From JAGQKC01 sp965223675 (GTDB lineage: Bacteria > Nitrospirota > Nitrospiria > Nitrospirales > UBA8639), in assembly GCA_965223675.1 (NCBI GenBank), contig OZ245013.1:4297159-4361158 (forward strand): a DNA stretch of 64,000 nt. Direction: 5' to 3'. The position numbers were made by a program, and so were the translations under genes. The notes below the pieces were generated by a model. That model ran no database searches and was not told the origin of the DNA. It saw only the letters and a list, made by a program, of their open reading frames with translations. Positions 1 through 8,500 of the stretch are shown one piece after another (the first letter of the stretch is position 1; each line of letters starts with the position of its first letter).

Positions 1-82
1 TCTACAGGACATCCCGACAACAGAAGGGCTCCTCCGCAAAGGATCAGAAGAGGGACATAAGGAAGTAGAAAATTACGAGTAA
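1..82 (+). CDS. 3' end of an unidentified protein (partial)
   Basis: The second reading frame is open from base 2 and runs 26 codons to a TAA at 80-82, giving a charged tail that ends in VENYE. It has the same orientation as the next genes and looks like the C-terminus of a gene that begins outside the window. The piece is too short to assign a family, and chance openness cannot be excluded. Confidence 0.4.
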   Translation, partial: LQDIPTTEGLLRKGSEEGHKEVENYE

Positions 83-364
83 AAAATGTGAACAATTGGA
101 GATTGGTCAGGGATGACCACAGTTTTGTCACATTCACTAGGTCAGTAGATTTTGGCAGTGGATCCAGTATGGAAGAATCTCCCAATGCTTGCAGCATTCT
201 CATTGTATGCTGATTGAGAGACTATTTCAAATGATTTTCAGTGAATCTCTGGATAGTTGTTGACCCTTCCATGATCACGGGCTATGCTTTTTAACACTGC
301 GGGTATTCATGATTCGCGTATGATTATCATCTTGCTCCGTTGCTCACGTAAAGGCTGAAAGAGA
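83..364. other. Intergenic region, no gene seen
   Basis: This stretch of about 280 bases has stops in all frames and no convincing tRNA, terminator or repeat. It presumably holds the promoter of the downstream hydrolase gene, but no clear -35/-10 pair stands out. Confidence 0.5.
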
Positions 365-1009
365 ATGTCTGTAACGACACTGATTCGTAAGACATTCGCG
401 GTTCCTCCCTTATCCTGCAATTGTTCGATAATCGGGGATTCAAAAACCAGGCAAGCGGTTATTGTCGATCCGGGTGGGAATGCTGATCGAATTCTGAGGG
501 AGGTTGATGCGCTTGGTTTTACGATTGCAATGATTCTCCACACTCATGCGCATTTCGATCATTTTTTGGCTTCTGGAGCGATACAGGAAGCTACACAGGC
601 TACAATATGCCTTCATCACGATGATCGACAACTCTGGGATATGTTGGACGTACAGTGTCAGATGTTTGGAGTGCCCTATAACCCGGTGCCACCACCTGAC
701 ATGTGGCTAGCTGACGAAGAACCGTTGGCTATAGGGAACGAAGTGAGTACAGTTATACATACGCCAGGCCATACTCCCGGGTCTTTGTGCTTTTACTTTC
801 CTCAAAGCAATCTCGTACTTTCTGGTGATACCCTGTTTCGTGGAGGAATTGGACGAACAGATTTGTGGGGAGGAGATTCGCGAGCGATAGAGCGCTCTAT
901 TCGGGACCGCCTGTATACCCTTGATGAACATACCGTTGTTGTGCCTGGGCACGGTCCCGAGACTTTGATCGGGGCTGAGCGTCAATCCAATGCATTCATT
1001 TCTGGGTAA
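365..1009 (+). CDS. MBL-fold metallo-hydrolase, glyoxalase II-like
   Basis: This 214-residue protein is a single metallo-beta-lactamase domain of the hydroxyacylglutathione hydrolase-like group. Seen directly: the metal motif HTHAHFDH at residues 59-66, a second ligand His in HTPGH (H136), the bridging Asp in GDTLF (D155) and a late His in PGHGP (H196). These are the full ligand set for a two-metal centre. There is no signal peptide, so it should be cytoplasmic. It is shorter than true glyoxalase II (about 250 residues) and lacks its C-terminal substrate-binding domain, so the thioester substrate cannot be named. The ATG is preceded by a purine-rich GAAAGAGA. Persulfide dioxygenase-like activity is an alternative. 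Confidence 0.88.
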   Translation: MSVTTLIRKTFAVPPLSCNCSIIGDSKTRQAVIVDPGGNADRILREVDALGFTIAMILHTHAHFDHFLASGAIQEATQATICLHHDDRQLWDMLDVQCQMFGVPYNPVPPPDMWLADEEPLAIGNEVSTVIHTPGHTPGSLCFYFPQSNLVLSGDTLFRGGIGRTDLWGGDSRAIERSIRDRLYTLDEHTVVVPGHGPETLIGAERQSNAFISG

Positions 1010-1050
1010 TAGTTGTCATGAAGACGTGGCCATAGCAAGGAGAACCCATT

Positions 1051-1563
1051 ATGAAAGGCTTTATCATTGTCAGATGGATCTTGATTCTGGGCCTTAGTGT
1101 GTGGATAGGCGAACATGTTTCAGCTCAAGAAACGTCAGAAGCTCCAGATGAAGTCGTGATTGAAAAGGTAGAAGTTCAAATATCTTCTCAAGGGCCTGTC
1201 GTGTTATTAGAAGTGGGAGAACAGGCTATCCCTATTTATGTCGATCCTACCGTGGCTGGTTCAATTCAGGGGGCGTTAAGTGGCTTGATGTTTCCACGAC
1301 CTCTCTCTCATGATCTTATGCATACGATCTTAGAGGCATATAGTGTTGCGGTTGATCGAGTCTATATTTCCTTAAAGGACGGAATATATTATGCGACCAT
1401 GACACTGTCGTTGAATGGCCAAACGAAAATCTTTGACAGTCGGTCATCAGACGCCATTGCTCTGGCCATTCATTTTCATACTCCAATCGTCGTGTCGCGG
1501 GACTTACTTGAGTCTGCTGGAAAGCCATTAGGGAGAGATGACAATCAAAAAGTGCTATTATAG
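1051..1563 (+). CDS. Bifunctional nuclease (BFN/DUF151) family protein, exported
   Basis: This 170-residue protein has an N-terminal hydrophobic segment (about residues 5-22) that ends in a signal-peptidase-like site near VSAQE. A BFN/DUF151 domain fills the rest. The family signature appears as SRSSDAIALA near residues 131-140, where most members read ARPSDAIALA. BFN proteins are described as nucleases with RNase and DNase activity in plants and are widespread in bacteria with unclear roles. Most bacterial members lack a signal peptide, so export is a little unusual. An AAGGAGA box lies upstream of the ATG. It follows the MBL gene by about 40 bases and may share its transcript. Confidence 0.8.
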   Translation: MKGFIIVRWILILGLSVWIGEHVSAQETSEAPDEVVIEKVEVQISSQGPVVLLEVGEQAIPIYVDPTVAGSIQGALSGLMFPRPLSHDLMHTILEAYSVAVDRVYISLKDGIYYATMTLSLNGQTKIFDSRSSDAIALAIHFHTPIVVSRDLLESAGKPLGRDDNQKVLL

Positions 1564-1841
1564 ATTTTTTGATGATGTATTTCGTGGTGCTGAAAGCTGA
1601 AAATTTGCTCATATTCAACCTCTTCTGCGGATTAATCTCTACGTAGTATTTCATGGCTAAGATTCTGAATTTGTGTGCCGTTTTCGTATGAATCAAGGAA
1701 AATCCTTCTTGCGTCCTGTTGTAGCATATGCTATAACCAACCCTCTTTTTGAGATTGAGCAATCAGGGTAACTGGAAGGCCCTTCGTTTTAGAACTGGTA
1801 ACTTACTTATTATTAACAAGCTTTTCATGGGGAGGTAGGCG

Positions 1842-2336
1842 ATGCACAGAGTGCTTCTATCCGTCCTTTTAAGTCTTGTGCTAGTTGCGGCTGGATCGAC
1901 GGTTGCACTAGCCCTTCAGTCTGGTGGTGTCGAAATCGGTGATCTCGAGTCGGGGTCGGTAGTTGGGCAATCTTTTAAAGCCTTGGACGTCGATCTTGAG
2001 TTTACGATCATGAATGTTGGTGGGAAGAAAGTCATCTACCCACCCACGTCCGTTTTAAACTTGACAAGTTCAGGAACTGGTGGACGTGCTGGTCGTCCAG
2101 TCTTGCTTAAAGTTACCAACGCGCTTGATGGTGACCATGGCTTTGACCTTTCGGCAGATTCGGCCTTTGCCGGGCCAACATCCATGCACGTCAAAATTGT
2201 GTTAAAGCCTGGAGAAACCAAGTACATCGGGATCCCAACCAGTGATCTGACCTACGTCACGACCAGCAATACGTTGAACTACAAGTGCCAACTTCATGAC
2301 GCCCACTTGGGTGGTCAGCTGCTGATCTTACGATAG
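1842..2336 (+). CDS. Secreted cupredoxin-like blue/red copper protein
   Basis: This 164-residue protein has a signal peptide (about 1-25, cleavage near ALALQ) followed by one cupredoxin-type beta domain. Likely copper ligands are H99 in GDHGF and, near the C-terminus, C149 and H152 in YKCQLHDAH. Classical type-1 sites have a Met or Gln after this Cys-x2-His. Here H155 follows instead, so the fourth ligand is uncertain and the site may not be a standard blue one. Expected role: periplasmic electron carrier. The start has a strong GGGGAGG box 5-8 bases upstream, and a rho-independent terminator follows the stop. A nitrosocyanin-like site is one possibility but not shown. Confidence 0.75.
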   Translation: MHRVLLSVLLSLVLVAAGSTVALALQSGGVEIGDLESGSVVGQSFKALDVDLEFTIMNVGGKKVIYPPTSVLNLTSSGTGGRAGRPVLLKVTNALDGDHGFDLSADSAFAGPTSMHVKIVLKPGETKYIGIPTSDLTYVTTSNTLNYKCQLHDAHLGGQLLILR

Positions 2337-2384
2337 ATGTTGTGAGCTTGATAACATAAAACATCGTTAAAAAATTGCGGTGTA

Positions 2385-2428
2385 AAAAAGCCCCACTCTT
2401 CATCATGAAAGAGTGGGGCTTTTTGTTT
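2385..2428. terminator. Bidirectional rho-independent terminator
   Basis: A 12-bp perfect stem (2389-2400 paired with 2409-2420) with a short loop is flanked by an A-run on the left and a T-run on the right. It can therefore stop transcription from both the cupredoxin gene (+) and the convergent small gene (-). Confidence 0.92.
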
Positions 2429-2445
2429 TGAATGTGATATAAAAA

Positions 2446-2784
2446 TTAGACTTCTTCTTCTTGTTTGCAATCTACGTTTGCTCCCAACGGAATCTTTTGA
2501 GCCGCAAAAAGTTCTCCATTGATGAGGAGAAGCAGGAATCGTTGTTGTGCGTTTTCTATGTTAGCCTCGCCTTGAAGAGTCGTGTTAATATCGACCAATA
2601 TTTCTTTTTTCGATTCTGTTGTCGTATCGTTGATCACCCAAAAGAAGTGACTGCCTTTGGGGTAGAGTGCCTCGACAAAGCTATTAATGGCATGTGAGAG
2701 GTTTGAAAGGTTGGCCAGGCTGGTAGAGGATGGACCTAATAACAAAACCAATACAGTAAGAGTCATAACTAAGGCACGTATCAT
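2446..2784 (-). CDS. Small exported protein of unknown function
   Basis: This 112-residue protein has a clear signal peptide (about residues 1-24, ending SLA). The mature part is about 88 residues with no family I recognise. It has a single Cys near the C-terminus (ANVDCKQ) and an acidic tail of three Glu. The start is supported by a perfect AGGAGG seven bases upstream on the minus strand (2791-2796). It converges on the cupredoxin gene and shares its terminator. It is probably periplasmic or secreted. Confidence 0.72.
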   Translation of the reverse strand: MIRALVMTLTVLVLLLGPSSTSLANLSNLSHAINSFVEALYPKGSHFFWVINDTTTESKKEILVDINTTLQGEANIENAQQRFLLLLINGELFAAQKIPLGANVDCKQEEEV

Positions 2785-3180
2785 ATTGAGCCTCCTTATT
2801 TGTTGGGTCGGTATGTATGTCTTTAGCTAATAGTCATAGTTATGGTGCATAGAAACTTATCGGGAGATTTCTTGAAAATTTCAATTCTCTTACATAGTCT
2901 TAGTGTATTTTGAGTAAAGTGAAAGAAATCTCGTCATCTATCTTTAATAATTCGAGATATTATCGATAGATGTGAGGATCTTTTCTTAATTTGGACGGTT
3001 CAACATGTTCTGTGCCTCGATAAATTGATTGAACTCTTTAGTCATCGAACTTTTTTCTTCTGCAAGGATTAAAGCTGACTTCTTTACTCATATTTTACAA
3101 TGGGTATCTCATTAAGTCTTCGTTCATTATAGAAAAAATCTACCCTATAGATATATGCCCAAGCTAGTTGATTAGCCTGT
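2785..3180. other. AT-rich divergent intergenic region
   Basis: About 400 bases lie between two divergent genes. They are markedly AT-rich with no open frame worth calling. The region should carry the promoters for the small exported protein (-) and the DUF192 gene (+). No operator-like palindrome was seen. Confidence 0.5.
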
Positions 3181-3669
3181 ATGTCTTCATTTTTTCAGGG
3201 AAAACCAAATAAAAAGCGATTAGTGTTTTTAGTCCTCATGTCTCTGCTCCTTATTAGTGGAGCCCTACTTTTTAATCGACCTGAACAAACGAAAGTTATT
3301 CATGTATCCTTTCCCAGTGGCCAAATCATTAAGGCAGAAGTGGCCGATACCCCTGAGAAATTACTGTTTGGCCTCGCATTTCGAGATCATATCCCTGCTG
3401 ATGGAGGGATGCTGTATATCTTCGGTGAATCAGCCGCCCACCAAGTCTGGACCAAGGAGTTTCGTGTTCCCGTTGATATAATCTGGGTAGATGAAAGTAA
3501 AGTGGTGGTCCATGTCATCGAGGCTGCTCCCCCGTGCTCGAGCGATCCGTGTCCGTGGTATGGTCCACCTCCGAATAATGCTCGGTATGTGATTGAGACA
3601 GATGCAGGGTTCGTCAACAGGGAAAAAGTTGAGCCTGGGATGCAATTGAAATTTATTCTACGCATGTAG
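3181..3669 (+). CDS. DUF192 family protein, membrane-anchored
   Basis: This 162-residue protein has one N-terminal transmembrane or signal segment (about residues 13-30). A DUF192 (COG1430) domain follows: the stretch around GLAFRDHIPADGGMLY and the later VDIIWVDESKVVVHVIEAAPP match the usual order of that family (GLM.R..L....GMLF, then LD..F.D....V). Family function is unknown. Members are small exported beta proteins. The Rieske gene begins about 40 bases downstream, so the two are probably cotranscribed. Confidence 0.85.
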   Translation: MSSFFQGKPNKKRLVFLVLMSLLLISGALLFNRPEQTKVIHVSFPSGQIIKAEVADTPEKLLFGLAFRDHIPADGGMLYIFGESAAHQVWTKEFRVPVDIIWVDESKVVVHVIEAAPPCSSDPCPWYGPPPNNARYVIETDAGFVNREKVEPGMQLKFILRM

Positions 3670-3706
3670 CAAAGACCTAGTTAAGGGCTGTCTAGAAGGA
3701 TGAACC

Positions 3707-4069
3707 GTGGAATCTGAAAATCGCGATCAAGAGACGAATCTAGAAGGATTTATTCCCATCGCTCGTATCAACGAGGTTCCGGAGGGGAAAGGGCGGGTGG
3801 TGAAAGTAAAGGATAAGTCTGTGGCTCTCTTTCATGTGGCTGGCCGTTTTTATGCTATCAATAATATCTGTCCGCACCAGGGTGGTCCACTAGGCAAGGG
3901 GAAGGTCAAGGGGTATCTCGTTACTTGTCCGTGGCATGATCTACAGTTCGACATTCGTAATGGGTTTGGCGCGGATGGCGGAGGCAATGGTGTCGGATGT
4001 TACGAAGTGCGTGTCGAAGGCGATCAGGTTTATGTCTGTCTCCAGACTCGAGATGTATGGGCTTTATAG
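3707..4069 (+). CDS. Rieske [2Fe-2S] ferredoxin, NirD-like
   Basis: This 120-residue soluble Rieske protein has cluster ligands C55-x-H57 in CPHQGG and C74-x2-H77 in CPWHD, the usual pair with 16 residues between them. It has no transmembrane anchor, so it resembles the small subunit of nitrite reductase (NirD) or dioxygenase ferredoxins rather than the bc1 Rieske protein. The start is GTG at 3707, chosen because an AGAAGGA box ends six bases before it. No reductase or oxygenase partner is adjacent, so its redox partner is unknown. Confidence 0.88.
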   Translation: MESENRDQETNLEGFIPIARINEVPEGKGRVVKVKDKSVALFHVAGRFYAINNICPHQGGPLGKGKVKGYLVTCPWHDLQFDIRNGFGADGGGNGVGCYEVRVEGDQVYVCLQTRDVWAL

Positions 4070-4130
4070 AGGGTCTCGCCATGATTGGGGAATGGCAGGT
4101 TCTCGATAATGACAAGTGAGGTTGAGGAGT

Positions 4131-4466
4131 ATGGATCAGCAAGTAGGGAATGAAGCAACAGATTCAGCAAAGCACGTGGGAGTGAGAAATCTTCGAGTAA
4201 AGAAAGGGGCAACGTTTTCGATAAATTTATGGGAAGATCGGACTCGGGGTGAACAGTGGGTACCCTCATACGATTCAACGGCCTTGGCGCTAATCGAAGA
4301 CGACTTTCTTCGTACGATGAGCAATAATGCTGTTGACTCCGGTCGTCGAGCATTCGAGTTCCAGGCGTTGCAAGTAGGACGGCATACACTTGAATTTAGT
4401 AAGAGGATGGCTTGGAAGTTTACGTCTGAAGACCGCCGAATTTTTTCAATCAATATAGAAGTGTGA
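4131..4466 (+). CDS. Chagasin-like (I42) protease-inhibitor fold protein
   Basis: The protein has about 111 residues. The pattern GEQWVPSYDS, then a Gly-Arg-Arg stretch before FEFQALQVGRHTLEF, then an aromatic-basic loop before a final beta strand, is the layout of the chagasin/I42 family. The family loop motifs (NPTTG, GxGG, RPW) are only loosely kept, so inhibitor activity is doubtful. There is no signal peptide. A GTG at 4116 in the same frame would add five residues. I prefer the ATG at 4131 because a GAGG lies at a normal distance from it. Confidence 0.6.
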   Translation: MDQQVGNEATDSAKHVGVRNLRVKKGATFSINLWEDRTRGEQWVPSYDSTALALIEDDFLRTMSNNAVDSGRRAFEFQALQVGRHTLEFSKRMAWKFTSEDRRIFSINIEV

Positions 4467-4487
4467 ACAACAGACCGAGAAGACTCT

Positions 4488-5351
4488 ATGCCTAATATTG
4501 GTTATGTGAATAGTCAGTTTATGCCCCTGGAGAAGGCGAGTGTCTCGGTTGAAGATCGAGGCTATCAATTTGGCGATGGCGTGTATGAAGTGATCCGCAC
4601 GTATCGTGGCTGTCCTTTTGGCATGCAAGAGCATTTAGATCGTTTGGAGCGCAGTGCGCGTGAAATCCAAATTTCCCTTCCTCTAAAAAGGGAAGAGTGG
4701 GAAGCTACGATCCTTCAGGGGATTCACAAGAGTGGCTATGATAATTGCAAAGTTTACATTCAAGTCACAAGGGGAACGGCGGCTCGAGAACATCAATTTC
4801 CCTCTTCTCTTATTCCTACGATTCTTATGACATTCAGAGAGATGCCAGACATGGACAAGCGATATCAAACTCAGGGAGTTCATGCGATCACGCTTCCTGA
4901 TATTCGTTGGGGAAGATGTGATATTAAAAGCCTCAATCTTCTTCCCAATGTCTTAGCCAAGCAGAAGGCCGCAGAAGTTGGAGCCTTTGAGGCCATTTTG
5001 GTGCGAGATGGGATCGTCACAGAGGGAGCCTCGAGCAACGTGATGAGCGTGCAAGGTGGTGTTGTCAGTACCCCTGTGTTGAATCACCAGGTTTTAGCTG
5101 GAATTACACTAACGCGAGTTGTCGATATTGCTCGTCAAAAGGGCTATGAAGTTCATGAGAGAGTGATCCTTGTTAAGGAACTTGATAATGCCGATGAGCT
5201 ATTTCTTGTGGGGACAACGATTGAAATCTTGCCAGTCACTCGGCTCAATAGCCGCGCCATTGGCAGTGGTCTGCCTGGTCCTGTCACCAGATCTTTACAA
5301 GTGGCGTTTTCTGAAGTTGTTGAAAAATCATCAACAATTTCCACACACTAA
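4488..5351 (+). CDS. Class IV aminotransferase, D-alanine transaminase type
   Basis: This 287-residue PLP enzyme is a fold-type IV aminotransferase. The PLP lysine is K147 in DIKSLNLL. The early DRGYQFGDGVYE and the RGTAAREHQFP stretch (about 95-105) match D-amino-acid transaminases more than branched-chain enzymes. It would interconvert D-alanine and D-glutamate with their 2-oxo acids for peptidoglycan. It follows the preceding gene by about 20 bases. A branched-chain aminotransferase or aminodeoxychorismate lyase role cannot be fully excluded by reading alone. Confidence 0.87.
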   Translation: MPNIGYVNSQFMPLEKASVSVEDRGYQFGDGVYEVIRTYRGCPFGMQEHLDRLERSAREIQISLPLKREEWEATILQGIHKSGYDNCKVYIQVTRGTAAREHQFPSSLIPTILMTFREMPDMDKRYQTQGVHAITLPDIRWGRCDIKSLNLLPNVLAKQKAAEVGAFEAILVRDGIVTEGASSNVMSVQGGVVSTPVLNHQVLAGITLTRVVDIARQKGYEVHERVILVKELDNADELFLVGTTIEILPVTRLNSRAIGSGLPGPVTRSLQVAFSEVVEKSSTISTH

Positions 5352-5579
5352 TTCTTCCAGTCACAGATCAAAATAGAGAGTGCTACCTAGGCGTCTAATG
5401 TTTCTCCCCTTATCGACTACAAAGACTTGACTCTCAACTGCGTTTTTAAGTACCTTTTCCCCTCTCACCAAGAGGTGTGTCACTAATTTCACGTGACTGA
5501 ACATTACATATTTTTATGACTTAAATGAATCAATTGAATTGTTCTTAGGAATTTCTTTTCCTGTTAAGGAGGCCGGTCC

Positions 5580-8500
5580 ATGTTGTATCAGAAGGTTTCA
5601 ATGCATCTATCACGTAGATGGCTTGGTGTACTCATCGCTACCTTGCTGTTTATGCCGCTCGTTTCAGTTTCTGCTGAAAATACGGATTCAGAGACCATGG
5701 TTCATAAGACGGGGATGACTCATCAAGACACCCCGACTTGGGCAGAAAAATTAAAGGGTCAGACCATTGTAGAAAACTCGGTGGAAGGCCGGGCCGAACG
5801 CGCTGCGTTAGTTGAGCTTCAACATCAACGATTGATGGAGCAAATGGAACGGGAGACGGCGCATTCTCTAAACAGCGGGGCATTTAATACGATGTCCATG
5901 ATGCATCAATATGGCGCCGGGAAAGAAAATGGTCTCCTCATGTCCGACACAGGCCTCGAGCCGGTTTCCGGCAAAGGTGGCCTCTGTCCGAAGACAGCCC
6001 CTGTGAAGCATTACGACATTTCAGCCATTAATGCAGAAGTCACACTGAATCAATGGCTGGATTACTATCCAGGGTACATGTATGTGCTGACCGAAAACAT
6101 TGAGAAAGTTCGTGAAGAAGAGGAGAAGAATGCGGAAGCCCGAGAATCTGAAGGACATCTTGACCCGGGTGGCGTCAAAAACGGCATTCAAGACCAGTGG
6201 ATTCAGCCTCTGGTGATTCGAGGAAATCAGGGAGATTGTGTCAAATTCACATTGAGAAATAAACTTGAGTTTGGAGAGGATGTCAGCCTTCACATCAATG
6301 GTTCAGACATGGTGATGAGCAAGACCGGTCAGCCTGCTACGACAACCAACCCTGATGCGATCGCTGTCGGTGAGGTCGAAGAAGATGAGGAGGAAGAAGG
6401 GGAAGGGCCACAAGGATCTTCGGAGATCGAGATGGAATGGTACATCCATCCAGATGCCCAAGAAGGCGCGAAGCAGTTCCACTCTTATAGTAATGACCGT
6501 GAGTTGACCGTTCTAGGAATGATGGGAGTGTTCGTGGTAGAGCCGGCAGGATCCAAATATTGGGAGCCACTGGGCACAGGTCCGGCGACAGAGGCAAGGA
6601 GCGGTTGGCAGGTGATGATCGATACGCCGAACGGCCCAGATTTTAGGGAGTTCGTTCTCATTTATCATGAAATCGGAGACGAAGCGTTTCGCCCGGTGAA
6701 CAAGCACGGAGATTTCTTGCCGCAACGAGACCCGCTGACTGACACCTATCGTCCCGGAGCACGTGCATTAAATTTTCGAAGCGAACCGTTTGGTATTAAC
6801 AACATGCATGTGCAGCATGAATACTTTGGGTTTGAAGATGAATCGATGGGGTACAGCAGCTATACATACGGAGATGCCTCTCCAACGATTCCGCGAAGTT
6901 ATCTAGGGGATCCAGCCAAGTTTCGCATCGTCCATGGCGGGTCAGAAGTATTCCACTCTCATCATCCCCATGGTGGTTCGATCCGATGGCAACGAAGCCC
7001 ACGGGCCACACAAATGCCGGTATGGAACACTGGGCAAACTGGGCCAGTGAAGTATCCAGTAATTCGAACAAAGTCAGACCGAGTTGACGTTGAAGTGATC
7101 GGGCCCTCAGAAGCTCTGGATCTTGAGACGGAATGCGGTTCTGGGCTTTGTCAATGGTTAGCAGGAGACTTTTTGTTCCATTGTCATGTTGCCCATCACT
7201 ATGTATCTGGAATGTGGGGCTATTGGCGTGTGTACAACACCCTTCAGGTTCCTGGATTTCACAACGATGTCATGCCACCATTACGAGAGTTGCCCGACCG
7301 CCTGGATCGAATCCATAAACCCGTGAGTTCTGACAAGCTGATCGGAAAAACAGTCAATTGGTTCGGGACGAAATTTAAAATTGTGGAGAGCGGCAAGAGC
7401 GATTGGAAGTCCAACCCAAGAGTCGTGAACATTAAGGATTGGGTGGAGATGCAATTAGTGACGCAGGGGAAGCCTGGCCATAAAGATGATCAAGAAGGTC
7501 AATTAAAGTCCTATGATGCGACGGTGATGGACTGGGTTTGGGATGGTAAGAAGGCCATGAGTGAAAAGGAAGCTGATATCGGGCCCAATCCGAAGTATCA
7601 TCCAGAATGGCAGGGATATAAGCCTGGTGAACGAAGGGTCATCTGGTTTGAACCCACGACGGGGAAGGTGGCCTGGCCGTGGTTAACACCACACTTCGGA
7701 AAGCGGGTTCCCTTCTCTCCGGATCACAATCCTGCCCCATGGTTAGAAATGATACATGTTGATGATGAAGGTAAACGGACGGTGGATCCTGCGAAGCCTG
7801 GAGAAAATGGCCGCTGGAGTCTCTGCCCTGAGAGAGCAGGTTCACAAGAATACAACATTCACTTCATCAAATTGCCTGTTGAATTAACCGCGGCTCACGG
7901 AGATCAGGAAGCGATCGTTGATCCTAACGGTCTTCTGTATGTTGTGCACGACGAAGAAAAAGCGATCCGAGCGAATAATGATTTGAAGTTTCCGCTCGTG
8001 ATTCGTGCCAATATGTATGATTGTATGGATTGGACGTTGACCAGCGAATGGGAAGACGACGATATCACGAATTTCCAATCGTCGAAGATTAATACGCATT
8101 TCCACTTTGTTCAGTTTGACAATCAATCTTCAGATGGTGTGATTTCTGGTTTTTCGTATGAACAATCCATGCGGCCCTTTACGATGTTTGAAAAGAAAAA
8201 GAAAAAAGGGTTGCCCGTTCCGATGAATTCTAAATTCACCAAAGCGGCCAAGAAAGGTGAACGAACCATCCATCTCACGAATGCGAAGCAGTATCATGTT
8301 GGAACATTGGTGTTGGTGGGTGCCGATAACGTTGGGCACGATGAGATACGAAGGATCGTGGCCATTGGCGGTTCTGGCGGCAGCTCTGCTGTAGCGTCAT
8401 CCTCAAGCGGTGGAGACTATACGGTGAGCCCCGGAGATACGTTGGGTAAAATTGCCAACTCGCTTGGAACTTCCGTTTCAGCTTTAAAAGAGATGAATGG

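Noticed and set aside
307..543. Minus-strand frame over the MBL gene start
   Set aside because: It is a shadow of the MBL hydrolase, with no family signal and no ribosome-binding site.
1316..1762. 148-codon minus-strand frame over the nuclease gene and spacer
   Set aside because: Composition is unlike a protein, it overlaps a well-supported gene and has no start signal.
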